From an uncultured Lachnospiraceae bacterium (lineage in GTDB: Bacteria > Bacillota > Clostridia > Lachnospirales > Lachnospiraceae), in contig CABSCP010000020.1 of assembly GCA_902476265.1 (NCBI GenBank), forward strand, positions 11,962-75,961: DNA of 64,000 bases. The letters run 5' to 3'. Each line of letters starts with the position of its first letter. The first letter of the stretch is position 1. This document shows positions 35,543 to 44,717 of this stretch, piece after piece. The notes under the pieces were generated by a model. The model searched no databases, was not told where the DNA came from, and saw only the letters and a list, made by a program, of their open reading frames with translations. Both the position numbers and the translations under genes were made by a program.

Positions 35543-36162
35543 ATAAAAGATATTTTAGAAGATATTGGCGGACAGTTGGAATCTTTATCTTTTGGCTTTT
35601 CTTAGTGGCCTATGCCTTTGGGGTGGCGAAGGAGTCTCTTAATTCACTTAACATATCGATCTGCCTGTTTGTTCTCATTTGCATGGAATATATATTGGGC
35701 TATGTTCAGGATAAAAGAGTGATAAGAAGCAACCAGAGAAAAATGGATGATCGTTTGCGAAAGAAGGAGACAGAATTGATGAGAATCAAAACACGATTAA
35801 TATTGATTGGCGTTGCAGGCAGCCTGGCGTGCCTAAATGGCTGCGGGAGCAGAGAAGTACCAACAGAGGCTGTTGTAGAAAATATTACTCCTATAGAAAG
35901 CATTACTCCCACAGAAAGTATTACTTCTGCAGAAAAAGTGACAGAAGAGATGCTTCATATAGCATCCGATCCGTATAGTCTTTCTGAGGGCACAGAATAC
36001 CGTTTGTATCTGCCGGAAACAGAGAAAGAAGGGCTTCCGGAAGATTTCCTCAGCCGGTATCCGGGCTGGAATTTTGCGGATGCAGACGGTAATCTTCCCG
36101 ACACATTGTCTTGTTTCGGGATTTACAATGTAAAAATGGGATATGGTTTTTTTGCATATTAG
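35539..36162 (+). CDS. Membrane hairpin/lipoprotein, possibly a fusion of two small genes
   Basis: One open frame of 207 codons. Residues 12-32 and 38-55 are membrane segments, then a basic stretch. At codon 81 an internal ATG (35779, with GGAG 9 nt upstream) begins a classic lipoprotein signal: MRIKTRLILIGVAGSLACL then NGC, with Cys as the anchor. The 127-residue lipoprotein has a Thr/Glu/Ser-rich triple repeat and then a small domain ending GYGFFAY. The likely real product is the lipoprotein from 35779; the upstream part may be the remnant of a membrane gene whose stop codon was lost. Family not recognised. Confidence 0.55.
   Translation: MNKRYFRRYWRTVGIFIFWLFLVAYAFGVAKESLNSLNISICLFVLICMEYILGYVQDKRVIRSNQRKMDDRLRKKETELMRIKTRLILIGVAGSLACLNGCGSREVPTEAVVENITPIESITPTESITSAEKVTEEMLHIASDPYSLSEGTEYRLYLPETEKEGLPEDFLSRYPGWNFADADGNLPDTLSCFGIYNVKMGYGFFAY
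35884..35937 (+). repeat. Triple 18-bp tandem repeat in the lipoprotein gene
   Basis: Three 18-bp units, each starting ATTACT and containing a CAGAAA- or TAGAAA-type core, encode ITPIES, ITPTES and ITSAEK. They form a flexible linker just after the lipid anchor. Units have diverged at several third positions. Confidence 0.75.
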
Positions 36163-36540
36163 GATTTGGTAACATTGGTATGATAAAACAAACTTACTAC
36201 AATATCACAGAAAGAGAAAATTATAAATGGAAGCTGCCCATTATCTGACAATCAACCTGATGAGCAGAGACAAAATGAAAAGAACTGCGGGCTTTTCTGG
36301 CAGACGGTATAATTACCTTATGAAATTCTGTCGGAAAGAAGAAAACTTGTGATGCAATACGATAGGCCATCTGGCAACGTTTTCCGGGTGGTTTATTTGT
36401 ACTTTTTAGTATGCATATGTGTATAGGAAGAATCGAAAGAAAGATAGTTCTATTTATGAAGTTTGGCGGCTTGAGGATTCTGATTTTCGCCTGTTTTATT
36501 GTATCTAAAACATGACAGGACCTAAAAAAGCCGGTTCCGG
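36163..36540. other. Gene-free stretch, probably decayed sequence
   Basis: No frame here has a convincing start, length or family motif. Stops occur in all plus frames, and the only sizeable minus-strand frame (36221-36556) has no recognisable content. It lies between two degraded genes and is most simply explained as further decay. Confidence 0.5.
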
Positions 36541-36879
36541 TTGAAAAAAAGAGCATTAAAAAATCGGATAACAGTGAAAAGGAATCTGCGCGATATGCAG
36601 GACTTCAATGGGGTAATGGGCTATCAATATACCAGCTGGTTTGATGAAGAAGGACTGGCAGTGATCAATCAGACCAACCATGGGGAAGGAAAATTCAAGT
36701 ATGCCTTTTTAAAACGGGTTTTTGAAACAGAACATATTTTGGCTTTACAGACGAAACGCAATCAGTTTGTTCCGATTTTCAAAAACGAACTGAGCGTGGA
36801 AGAATTGGACGAGCTGACAGTATTTTTAAAATCTAAAAATGAAAAAATTAAAATATGCCGTCTCCGGACTTCTGATTGA
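36541..36879 (+). pseudogene. C-terminal part of a YcxB-like protein
   Basis: A 112-codon frame that starts at TTG with no ribosome-binding site. Its content (YTSWFDEEGL, FKYAFLKRVFETEHILAL, RNQFVPIFKNELSVEEL) resembles the C-terminal soluble domain of YcxB-type membrane proteins, but the two membrane helices expected ahead of it are absent. Hence a 5'-truncated gene. Confidence 0.55.
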
Positions 36880-36951
36880 GAAGAAAATATATTTGTGGGA
36901 TAATATAAGCGGATTCCTGCCAAAATCGAGTAGAAGGGAGGGAGAACAGGT

Positions 36952-37643
36952 ATGAAAGAGATATTGATTGTAGAAGATGATATTACGATGAATAAAATGC
37001 TTTCCGATCTATTAGCCCATGAGGGATATAAAATTACTTCTGTTTATACCGCCGGGGAAGCACAGCGCTGTTTTTTGCCGTCAAAGTATCATCTGGCTAT
37101 TTTGGATATCAATCTTCCGGACGGTTCCGGCTATGAAGTCTGTAGGTTTATCAAGGAGAAAACGGACACTCCTGTCATTTTCCTGACTGCAAATGATCTG
37201 GAACAGGACATGATAAAAGGCTATGAGCTGGGGGCCGTTGATTATATCACCAAGCCATTTCCCAACGGTGTTTTACGTCATAAAGTGAAAGCCATTTTTC
37301 AAATGCTGGAACATACGGATGCGGCGCAAAACCATAGAGTTTATGATGACGGACAGCTAAAAATAGATTTTCTTCTATGCAGGCTGCTCTGAATGGGGAA
37401 AATTTAGATTTTTCTCCTTTGGAGTATCGGATGTTGGAAGTTTTTACTCAGAACAAAGGTATTTTATTGACACGCCAAAAACTGCTGGAAAAACTATGGG
37501 ATTCTCAGGGTAACTATGTGGATGAGCATACATTGACGGCTACAATCAGCCGTATCAGGAGGAAAATTGAAAACGACAGCCATAAATTTATTCAGACGGT
37601 TTATGGCATGGGCTATATGTTTACCGGAGGTGGTGCCAAATGA
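36952..37643 (+). pseudogene. Response regulator (OmpR type) with a -1 frameshift
   Basis: The receiver domain is complete: Asp52 in AILDINLPDGSG, then TKPFPNG. The frame breaks at about 37370 and ends at 37392. The winged-helix domain continues in another frame from 37377 (NLDFSPLEYRMLEVF, TLTATISRIRRKIEN, TVYGMGYMFTGG) to 37643. The join at a run of four T's (37369-37372) would be restored by one extra T. A natural frameshift, slippage or a sequencing error are all possible. It is followed by its kinase with a 4-bp overlap. Confidence 0.85.
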
Positions 37644-38668
37644 AAAGGATACAATCGGTAAAAAAATTAATCCTTCTGATGATCGCCGGAGCAACCGTAT
37701 CGTTATTTCTGCTTTGTGGTGGTATCTTTCTTATCTTTCGCAGTGTGAAGGGGGTAATTTCCTGCCTGGCGGCGGCCGCACTGTTTTTTCTGTGGGGCTA
37801 TCTTCTGGTCGTTGTGCTGCAAAGCCGGTTGACCCTGTTTACGGATGATGTATGTCAAACCATTGACGATATGATGCAGGGGAGAAACCGTCCAAAAGAA
37901 ATCTTTGACGAGGACACCATGTTGGACCGCATCAATCACCAGTTATACCGGCTCTATTAGATGATGCAGGCTGACAAGAAAAATATCGAGGAACAGCGGG
38001 CCGAGCTGCAGGGCATGATTTCAGATATTTCTCATCAGGTCAAGACGCCTGCCACAAATCTGAAAATAGCGGTTTCTACGCTTCTGGAACGGGAGCTTCC
38101 ACGATGTCAGCAGGAGGAATATCTCCGGTCCATGAAAACACAGCTGGATAAGCTGGATTTTCTTATGAGCGCTATGGTGAAGTCCTCCCGGTTAGAGACA
38201 GGAGTTATTACATTGGAAAAGCGGCAGGCTCCCATCTACGAAACCCTGGCGGCCGCCATGGGGAGTATTTTTTTGAAGGCAGAGGAAAAACATTTACAGG
38301 TTTCCGTAGACTGTCCGGCGCATCTTCTTGTCGCCCATGACCCTAAATGGACGGAGGAAGCCTTGTTTAATATTTTAGAAAATGCAGTCAAGTATACCCC
38401 GCCAAATGGCTCCATTCAGATTACCGTGAGCCGATGGGAGGCTTATACCAGGATTACGATCGCTGACACCGGGCGCGGCATCCCCGAGAGTCATCATGCG
38501 GCAATTTTTAAACGGTTTTACAGGGAACCGGAGGTCCATAATATTGAGGGCATTGGGATCGGCCTGTATCTGACCAGAGAAATTGTTTCCAAACAGGGCG
38601 GCCGTGTCCAAGTCGCTTCGGCAGAAGGAGAGGGGGCAGCTTTTACGATATTTTTGCCAAATGATTAG
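37640..38668 (+). pseudogene. Histidine kinase interrupted by an in-frame amber codon
   Basis: The gene starts at 37640, overlapping the regulator's TGA. Codons 1-106 give two membrane segments (10-32 and 40-60) and a linker ending NHQLYRLY. Codon 107 is TAG (37958-37960). The same frame continues at once with two ATGs into a full kinase core: SDISHQVKTPATNLKIA (His), NILENAVKYTPPNG, DTGRGIPESHH and GIGLYLTREIV, to 38668. One base change (for example GAG to TAG) explains it. A separate soluble kinase core could still be translated from 37961. The set resembles BceS-type kinases beside an ABC exporter. Confidence 0.85.
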
Positions 38669-38761
38669 AGCAACAGGAAAGAAAATCTATATCCTGCGAC
38701 ATTCTCATGACCTTTGTGTTTTATCATAAGGACACAATAACAGGAAAGGGTGGTATTTTTT

Positions 38762-39451
38762 ATGCCAGTATTACAGACGATTGATTTAAAAAAATATTAC
38801 CGGAATGGTGAGAATGTGACAAAAGCTCTCGACGGCGTAAACCTGGAAATTAATGCCGGGGAATTTGTGGTGGTAGTGGGTACGTCCGGTTCCGGAAAAT
38901 CTACGCTCCTTCATATGATGGGGGGACTGGACAATCCAACATCGGGCAAGGTTATTATTAACGGCGAGGATATTTCCGGTAAAAATGAGGAGCAGCTTAC
39001 GGTGTTCCGCCGCCGGCATATCGGTTTTGTATTCCAGAACTATAACCTGGTTCCGATTCTCAATGTCTATGAAAATATTGTGCTGCCGGTCCGGCTGGAT
39101 GGAAAACGGGTGGATGACAGACTGCTGCAAGAGGTGGTTGATGTGCTGGGGCTGTCCGACAAAATTGACAGTCTGCCGAATAATCTTTCCGGTGGACAGC
39201 AGCAGCGTGTATCCATCGCCCGGGCCCTGATTACGAAACCGGAAATCATTCTGGCGGATGAACCGACGGGAAACTTAGACAGCCGTACCAGCGGGGATGT
39301 GTTATCCCTGTTTAAGGCGACCGGCATGAAGTTTCACCAGACAGTGGTAATGATCACACATAATGATGCAATTGCCCAGCTGGCAGACCGTATTATCCGG
39401 ATTGAGGACGGAAGAATACAGGTGCAGGGAGGGCAGAACCATGCTTTTTGA
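38762..39451 (+). CDS. ABC transporter ATP-binding protein, BceA/LolD type
   Basis: A 229-residue ATPase. Walker A is GTSGSGKST, then a Q-loop FVFQNYNLVPILNVYEN, the signature NLSGGQQQRVSIARAL, Walker B ILADEPTGNLDS and VMITHND. The start at ATG 38762 follows GGAAAGGGTGG; a GTG at 38750 is in frame. It overlaps the permease start by 11 bp. With that permease and the upstream two-component genes it resembles antimicrobial-peptide detoxification modules (BceRSAB). Confidence 0.92.
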   Translation: MPVLQTIDLKKYYRNGENVTKALDGVNLEINAGEFVVVVGTSGSGKSTLLHMMGGLDNPTSGKVIINGEDISGKNEEQLTVFRRRHIGFVFQNYNLVPILNVYENIVLPVRLDGKRVDDRLLQEVVDVLGLSDKIDSLPNNLSGGQQQRVSIARALITKPEIILADEPTGNLDSRTSGDVLSLFKATGMKFHQTVVMITHNDAIAQLADRIIRIEDGRIQVQGGQNHAF

Positions 39452-42062
39452 AAACAACACAAAGGCTGTGGTAAAGCTGCTTTCAAAACGAAGCCTGCAA
39501 AAGAATAAAATACGGAATCTGGCTGCGGTTCTCGCAATTTCCATGACAGCGTTTTTGTTTACTTCCGTCATTTCCCTGGCTTTTGGCGTGAAGTCCTCCA
39601 TGCTTCTTTCCCTGCAAATGGAAAAGGGCAGCAAAGCCGATGGCAGTCTTGGTTACATGAACGAGGAACAGTTCTCTAAACTGATTGACAACGACTTTGT
39701 AGAGCGTGCAGGCTGCCGGCAATTCATCGGGTATACGACAAATTCAGCGGGCCATGCGATTGAGATTAATTATGCGGACGCTGTTCAACAGGAATTGACC
39801 TTTCAGGTGCCGACCCATGGCAGGGCGCCGCAGGCCGCAAATGAAATCGCAACCACAGACAAAGCATTGAAGGCATTGGGAGCCGAACCTGAAATTGGGG
39901 CAAACGTACCCGTTGAGTTCACCTTACGGGGACAGACATACCATTTTGATATGGTAGTTTCGGGCTGGTGGGAATCCACACAGGCAAGCATCAGCCTGAT
40001 GACTGTCTCACAACGCTTTATGGAGGAAAACCAGGCCTTATTTCCAAATACGTTTGCCAAAGACAAAGAGATTGCAGGAACTTATTTCTCCGCTGTGCTA
40101 CTGAAAAACAAGGCCAATGTGCAGGAGCAGCTGAAAGAATTTGCCCGCTCGGTGGGTGGAGATCCGGATGATATGTGGGCGGCCAATTACATTCAATGCA
40201 CCGATGACGGTGTTACGAAAATGCTTTTGCAGCCCGCCATGGTGGCAGCAGTCGTCGGTTTTGCACTTCTGTTTGTCGTGTGCGGTTACCTGTTGATATA
40301 CAATATTTTCGATATTTCAGTTATGCAGGACGTGCGGCAATATGGTCTGTTGCGGACGATCGGAACGTCTGCCAGGCAGATCCGAAAGATGGTCAACCGG
40401 CAGGCCGCAGCCTTGACACTGATCGGTCTGCCCATTGGTCTGGTGACCGGATTGGGGGTGGGATACCTTTTACTGCCGTTTGTGGTAAAATACATAAACA
40501 ACGGGAACCGTGCAGCCATACAGTTTTCCTTGTCCCCCTTCATTTTTATCGGCGCATCCCTGTTTACCATCCTTACTGTCATCATCAGCATCAGAAAGCC
40601 GATGAAAAAAGCTTCCAGGGTTTCGCCACTGGAGGCAATACGGTATACGGGACAGACTTCTGTCAGGAAAAAGAGGGCAAAGCGCAGGAACGGCGCGTCC
40701 CTTTCCCATATGGCGTTTTCCAATTCCGGAAGAAATAAACGGCGTTCCGCCTTCATTGTACTCTCCATGCTGCTGTGCATCGTGTTGTTTAATTCAGTGA
40801 TTGTCATAACAGGAAGTCTGGATGTGGAGAAAGGAATCCGGCGTACCATGAAAACGGATTTTCTGGTGTATAGTTCTGCCTGTGTAAACCGGGTGACCGG
40901 TTTTGAGAGCCGCAGGGATGCGCTGCCGGCCTCCCTTGCGGAGCAGATTGAACAGCAGGCCGGTGTTACCAATGGACGGTATCTGTACCGCAATACGATT
41001 GAGGATACCGATGTGACCATCGATTATGGATTTAAAAACCTGCAGGCGGATAAGACATGGGAATATGACGGCCGGACCTTTGCAAGCTACGAAAACGGCG
41101 CTATGGTATGGATTGCGCCGGAGGAATGCGGCCGCTTTTACGGCAATGTCTTTGGGGCTTCGGAGAAGTTCTTTGATGATCTGATGATTTATGAGGGGGA
41201 ATCTGATCCTGCGGTTTTGAAACAGAAACTGGATACCGGGGCATATGTTGTGGTTGGAGAGGCGATGAACCGGCTTACCGGGGAACCGAATCCCTCCCTG
41301 CCTTTTTATGACGACCTGAAGGTGGGAGACAAAATTACATTTTTTAAGAGTGGTGAGCCATATAAAACCTGCACGGTTCTCGCCAGAGCCAATCTTGTCA
41401 ACACGGAAATAGAGATGGACCAGTGGACAAATTCCGTGGCAAAAATTGGCGGTGATGCTCCTCTTTTATACCTGCCCGACCAAGTGTTTGCCCAACTTTA
41501 TGAACAGCCGACTCTCCTGAATTTTGGATTTAATGTAAACGGAGAAAAAACAGGGATGGCGGAATTTCTGACGGGTCTTACGGAAAGAAATCCGTCTGCC
41601 GCCTATACATCGAGTGAATTGATTGCAGGACAGCTTCAAACGACCTGCGACATCATCTTCATGGTAGGCGGTATGATTGCGGTGATCTTTGCGCTGGCCG
41701 GTCTGGTTAATTTTACAAATATGATGGTGACCAGTATCGTGACACGAAGGCATGAGTTTGCGTCGATGCAGAGCATCGGAATGACCGGCAGGCAGCTTGG
41801 ACAGATGATGATCTGGGAGGGCATCTATTATGCACTGGGGGCGGGGCTCATCGGCTGCGGTATCGCCTCTCTGTTCGGTCTGACGGTACTAAAAAGCGCT
41901 TTAAATTCGCCTTCCATGTGGTATTTTACACTGCGGTTTACGGTGATACCCGGGGGAATCATAGCCTGTCTGTATACGATTATGGCGGTTATTGTACCGC
42001 TGATGGCGCTGAAAATATTTAATAAAGGCAGTGTAGTGGAACGGCTGCGGGAAACCGAATGA
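39441..42062 (+). CDS. FtsX-type ABC transporter permease
   Basis: An 873-residue permease from the ATG at 39441, after GGGAGGGC. It starts with a basic stretch (KLLSKRSLQKNKIRN) and a membrane helix, has a large extracellular region (about 65-260), a first FtsX block of three helices (about 280-395), a second extracellular region and a final block of three or four helices. This is close to the two-block MacB/BceB arrangement rather than the 10-helix BceB layout, so the substrate class is uncertain. Translationally coupled to the ATPase. No damage visible. Confidence 0.9.
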   Translation: MLFENNTKAVVKLLSKRSLQKNKIRNLAAVLAISMTAFLFTSVISLAFGVKSSMLLSLQMEKGSKADGSLGYMNEEQFSKLIDNDFVERAGCRQFIGYTTNSAGHAIEINYADAVQQELTFQVPTHGRAPQAANEIATTDKALKALGAEPEIGANVPVEFTLRGQTYHFDMVVSGWWESTQASISLMTVSQRFMEENQALFPNTFAKDKEIAGTYFSAVLLKNKANVQEQLKEFARSVGGDPDDMWAANYIQCTDDGVTKMLLQPAMVAAVVGFALLFVVCGYLLIYNIFDISVMQDVRQYGLLRTIGTSARQIRKMVNRQAAALTLIGLPIGLVTGLGVGYLLLPFVVKYINNGNRAAIQFSLSPFIFIGASLFTILTVIISIRKPMKKASRVSPLEAIRYTGQTSVRKKRAKRRNGASLSHMAFSNSGRNKRRSAFIVLSMLLCIVLFNSVIVITGSLDVEKGIRRTMKTDFLVYSSACVNRVTGFESRRDALPASLAEQIEQQAGVTNGRYLYRNTIEDTDVTIDYGFKNLQADKTWEYDGRTFASYENGAMVWIAPEECGRFYGNVFGASEKFFDDLMIYEGESDPAVLKQKLDTGAYVVVGEAMNRLTGEPNPSLPFYDDLKVGDKITFFKSGEPYKTCTVLARANLVNTEIEMDQWTNSVAKIGGDAPLLYLPDQVFAQLYEQPTLLNFGFNVNGEKTGMAEFLTGLTERNPSAAYTSSELIAGQLQTTCDIIFMVGGMIAVIFALAGLVNFTNMMVTSIVTRRHEFASMQSIGMTGRQLGQMMIWEGIYYALGAGLIGCGIASLFGLTVLKSALNSPSMWYFTLRFTVIPGGIIACLYTIMAVIVPLMALKIFNKGSVVERLRETE

Positions 42063-42129
42063 TGAAAGCACATTCATGCCATGCAAGAGTTAATCAATAA
42101 TTTATTCATGAAAGAGGAAGAAAGATAAT

Positions 42130-42801
42130 ATGAAAATTGAAAGCGAACATTTTGTTATTGAATTTAACAAAAATGAAGAGCCATGTATTAATGAAGTATT
42201 AAGTCTGTTGGAGGGCAGATATATTGCGATTACAGAGAAGTTGGGAAGTGAGTTGAAGCAGAAAGTATCTGTCAAAATATGTTCGGACAAATATGAATTG
42301 GATCGGGCTTTGGAAATGGAGAATGCTCCCGAATGGATCAGAGGAGGCATTTCAGGAGGGAAAACTGTAATCGCTTCCCCGTTAAATCCGCCGCCTGGTT
42401 CGGACTACCATAATGTGATAAACACCGTTGTACATGAGTTTGTTCACGTCCTGTTAAGAGAAATTAATACAGCAATTCCGAAGTGGCTGGATGAAGGGAT
42501 TGCCTCCTTTGAAGGGAAGGATAATAATGAGGATTGGATTAGAGATACCATCAGGAGGGGAATCAATCATCATACCGTGCCTGAGTTAGATGATCTTGAC
42601 ACAGGGGAAGATTATGAAAGATTCTTTGAATTAGGTGGATATCCGTATTCCTACTCAATAATAGAATTCGTAGTAAATGTATATGGTTACAATCTTTTGA
42701 TGGAATTGGTGAGACGGCCGGAAAAGCTGGAGGAAATATTTCAGATTACAAAAGAAGAGTTCTATTGTAGATGGATTCATTATCTTGAAGAACATTATTG
42801 A
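42130..42801 (+). CDS. Gluzincin-type zinc peptidase (peptidase MA-like)
   Basis: A 223-residue protein with a VVHEFVHVLL stretch (HExxH) near residue 100 and PKWLDEGIASFEG about 20 residues later. Together they give the two His and the third Glu ligand of gluzincins. There is no signal peptide or membrane segment, so it is cytoplasmic or exported by another route. The HExxH...DEG spacing fits the peptidase MA superfamily. Natural substrate unknown. Confidence 0.85.
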   Translation: MKIESEHFVIEFNKNEEPCINEVLSLLEGRYIAITEKLGSELKQKVSVKICSDKYELDRALEMENAPEWIRGGISGGKTVIASPLNPPPGSDYHNVINTVVHEFVHVLLREINTAIPKWLDEGIASFEGKDNNEDWIRDTIRRGINHHTVPELDDLDTGEDYERFFELGGYPYSYSIIEFVVNVYGYNLLMELVRRPEKLEEIFQITKEEFYCRWIHYLEEHY

Positions 42802-42953
42802 CAGATACCAGTTTCAAAACGTATTTTTCAGACTTGATGAGAATCGGAGGGTCTGTTAGCAGAAGAGAGACAGATAAAAATAAGAAATTGCTTGACTGTC
42901 ACCCTGGTTTATACCTTAAACTGATCGTAAAGAAGCAGAGAAGGAGCGGTTTT

Positions 42954-43796
42954 ATGACGATTAAAGAGGTAGAAGAGAAAACAGGGCTGTCCAGGTCGAA
43001 CATCCGATATTATGAAAAGGAAGGGCTGGTCATCCCTTTGCGCAATGAAAAGAACGGCTATCGGGAGTATTCACAGCAGGACGTGGAGCAAATACAGAAG
43101 ATCGCGTTTCTGCGGACCCTGAATATTCCGGTTGAAACGATCAGGGAGATAATGGCAGGAAAAACTTCCCTTTCAGAGGTTCTGAGGAAACAGGAGAATG
43201 CGCTGGAGAAGGATATTTCAGATCTGGAAAGAGCGAAGGCTCTGTGCGGGAAGATGCTCAGACAGGAGGATTTGAGTTATGAAAATCTGAACGTGCAGGA
43301 ATATGCAAAAAATCTGTCATCCTACTGGGAAGAGAACAAAAAGATATTCCGGGCGGATGCCGTCAGCTTTATTTATTTATGGGGAGGCCTGGCCGTATGG
43401 GCAGGCGTGGCGGTTCTTTGCCTGCTCATCGCACTGCTGGCTTTCCCGTGGCTGCCGGAAAAGATCCCTGTACAGTGGGGAGGAGGAACGGTGAGTTCTT
43501 CGGCAGATAAAATTTTCATTTTTGCCTATCCTGCTGCGTGTGTGCTGATCCGGTTTCTGCTGCGTCCGTTTATTTGGAGACAGCTGTTTTTGAAAGGCTG
43601 GGACAGCGATACAGTGAGCGATTATATCAGCAACTTCCTGTGTTTCACAGCGCTGTCGATTGAAGGATTTACGATTTTGTTCCTGGGCGGCATTTTAACC
43701 CATATAACAGTTATTTTCGCTTTGGATGCCCTGGTATTTATGGGAGTGCTGGTTAAAGGATGGAACCGCGTCAGTTTGTCAGGAGACGGCAGATAA
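42954..43796 (+). CDS. MerR-family regulator with a membrane DUF1648-like tail
   Basis: A 280-residue protein from the ATG at 42954, after AAGGAG. Residues 1-70 are a MerR helix-turn-helix (TIKEVEEKTGLSRSNIRYYEKEGL), then a coiled-coil linker (80-120). The C-terminal half has four or five membrane helices. Between the first two, FPWLPEKIPVQWGGG is the DUF1648 signature (P-x-H/Q-W). A DNA-binding domain tethered to the membrane suggests a one-component sensor of an envelope signal. Target unknown. Confidence 0.85.
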   Translation: MTIKEVEEKTGLSRSNIRYYEKEGLVIPLRNEKNGYREYSQQDVEQIQKIAFLRTLNIPVETIREIMAGKTSLSEVLRKQENALEKDISDLERAKALCGKMLRQEDLSYENLNVQEYAKNLSSYWEENKKIFRADAVSFIYLWGGLAVWAGVAVLCLLIALLAFPWLPEKIPVQWGGGTVSSSADKIFIFAYPAACVLIRFLLRPFIWRQLFLKGWDSDTVSDYISNFLCFTALSIEGFTILFLGGILTHITVIFALDALVFMGVLVKGWNRVSLSGDGR

Positions 43797-43816
43797 CCGG
43801 CCAAAGGGTAGAAGCC

Positions 43817-44629
43817 TTACTCTCGAATGGGAATTTCAATTTTGGTAATGTAGTCGTCAATGGAATCAATCACCATTTCATTGATGCCCATTTCATAGGA
43901 ATAGCCATACAGGGTGAGTCCGTTGCGCTGGGCGTAGTCCAGCAGTTCCTGATATTTTTCCGGCAGTTTATCCCAGCTGCCTTTGCAAAAGGCGCGCAGA
44001 TATTTCCCGGCGGGACAGATGTGCAGTCCTTTCTTTTGAACGGGTTTGGGCATTACCATAAACAGGGCGGAATAAAGGGTAAATTTTCCGGCATACAAAT
44101 CTTTGACATCCAGCATGGAACCGTAAGAAGCGTCATGCAGGTGGCGGAGCCGATGCTTTTTTGCCTCGGCGATCATCATTTCAATTTCCGTTTCAGGGGA
44201 GAGGCCGGGGCCTATGTTTACCGTTGCTAAATAGCTTTTTTCCTTTTCCACAATACTGATTTGAGACAGATCGATATGCAGCAGGGAAACCATGTCCTGC
44301 CGCTGGGATAATAGCAGCTGTCTGGTGGCCTGCAGATGGGAAATCGTATGATCCAGTTCTTCTATTTTGCTACCCAGCAGGCGTTCCAGTTCGGCAGGAG
44401 AACGGTTTTCCATAAAGTCCTGTATTTCTCTGAGAGAGACGTTCAGCTCACGGAGCAGCAGGATGGTTTCCAAAATAGAACTCTGATGACAGGTATAGTA
44501 ACGGTAGCCGTTTTCCCTCACTACGGCAGGTTTTAACAGACCGATCTCGTCATACCACATCAGGGTTTTTTTATTGATTTCATGGAGGGCGGCGAACTGG
44601 CCGATTGTATATAATTTGTTTAGAAACAT
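43817..44629 (-). CDS. MerR-family regulator with effector-binding domain
   Basis: A 270-residue protein from the ATG at 44629, after AAGGAG. Residues 1-70 are the MerR DNA-binding domain (YTIGQFAALHEINKKTLMWYDEIGLL), 75-115 the dimerising helix, and 120-270 a GyrI-like effector-binding domain, as in BltR/BmrR drug-sensing activators. It faces a GNAT gene across a 19-bp-spacer promoter holding a 17-bp palindrome, the classic MerR target. Confidence 0.9.
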   Translation of the reverse strand: MFLNKLYTIGQFAALHEINKKTLMWYDEIGLLKPAVVRENGYRYYTCHQSSILETILLLRELNVSLREIQDFMENRSPAELERLLGSKIEELDHTISHLQATRQLLLSQRQDMVSLLHIDLSQISIVEKEKSYLATVNIGPGLSPETEIEMMIAEAKKHRLRHLHDASYGSMLDVKDLYAGKFTLYSALFMVMPKPVQKKGLHICPAGKYLRAFCKGSWDKLPEKYQELLDYAQRNGLTLYGYSYEMGINEMVIDSIDDYITKIEIPIRE

Positions 44630-44642
44630 TATAAAAATCTCC

Positions 44643-44673
44643 TTGATCGTACAGTAACTGTACGGTTTATGAT
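44643..44673 (+). promoter_or_regulatory. MerR-type promoter with palindrome in a 19-bp spacer
   Basis: A -35 TTGATC (44643-44648) and -10 TATGAT (44668-44673) are 19 bp apart, too long for normal sigma-A use. CGTACAG-TAA-CTGTACG (44648-44664) fills the spacer. This is the arrangement MerR activators correct by twisting DNA. It drives the acetyltransferase gene at 44718 and lies just upstream of the divergent merR-type gene. Confidence 0.88.
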
Positions 44674-44717
44674 ACTCTGAAGGAACCGCAAAAACAAGAG
44701 TAAAAGGAGAAATAAAA

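Noticed and set aside
37958..37960. Amber codon in the kinase as pyrrolysine or programmed read-through
   Set aside because: No context for pyrrolysine is visible, the partner regulator is also broken, and the surroundings are full of pseudogenes. A plain nonsense mutation is simpler.
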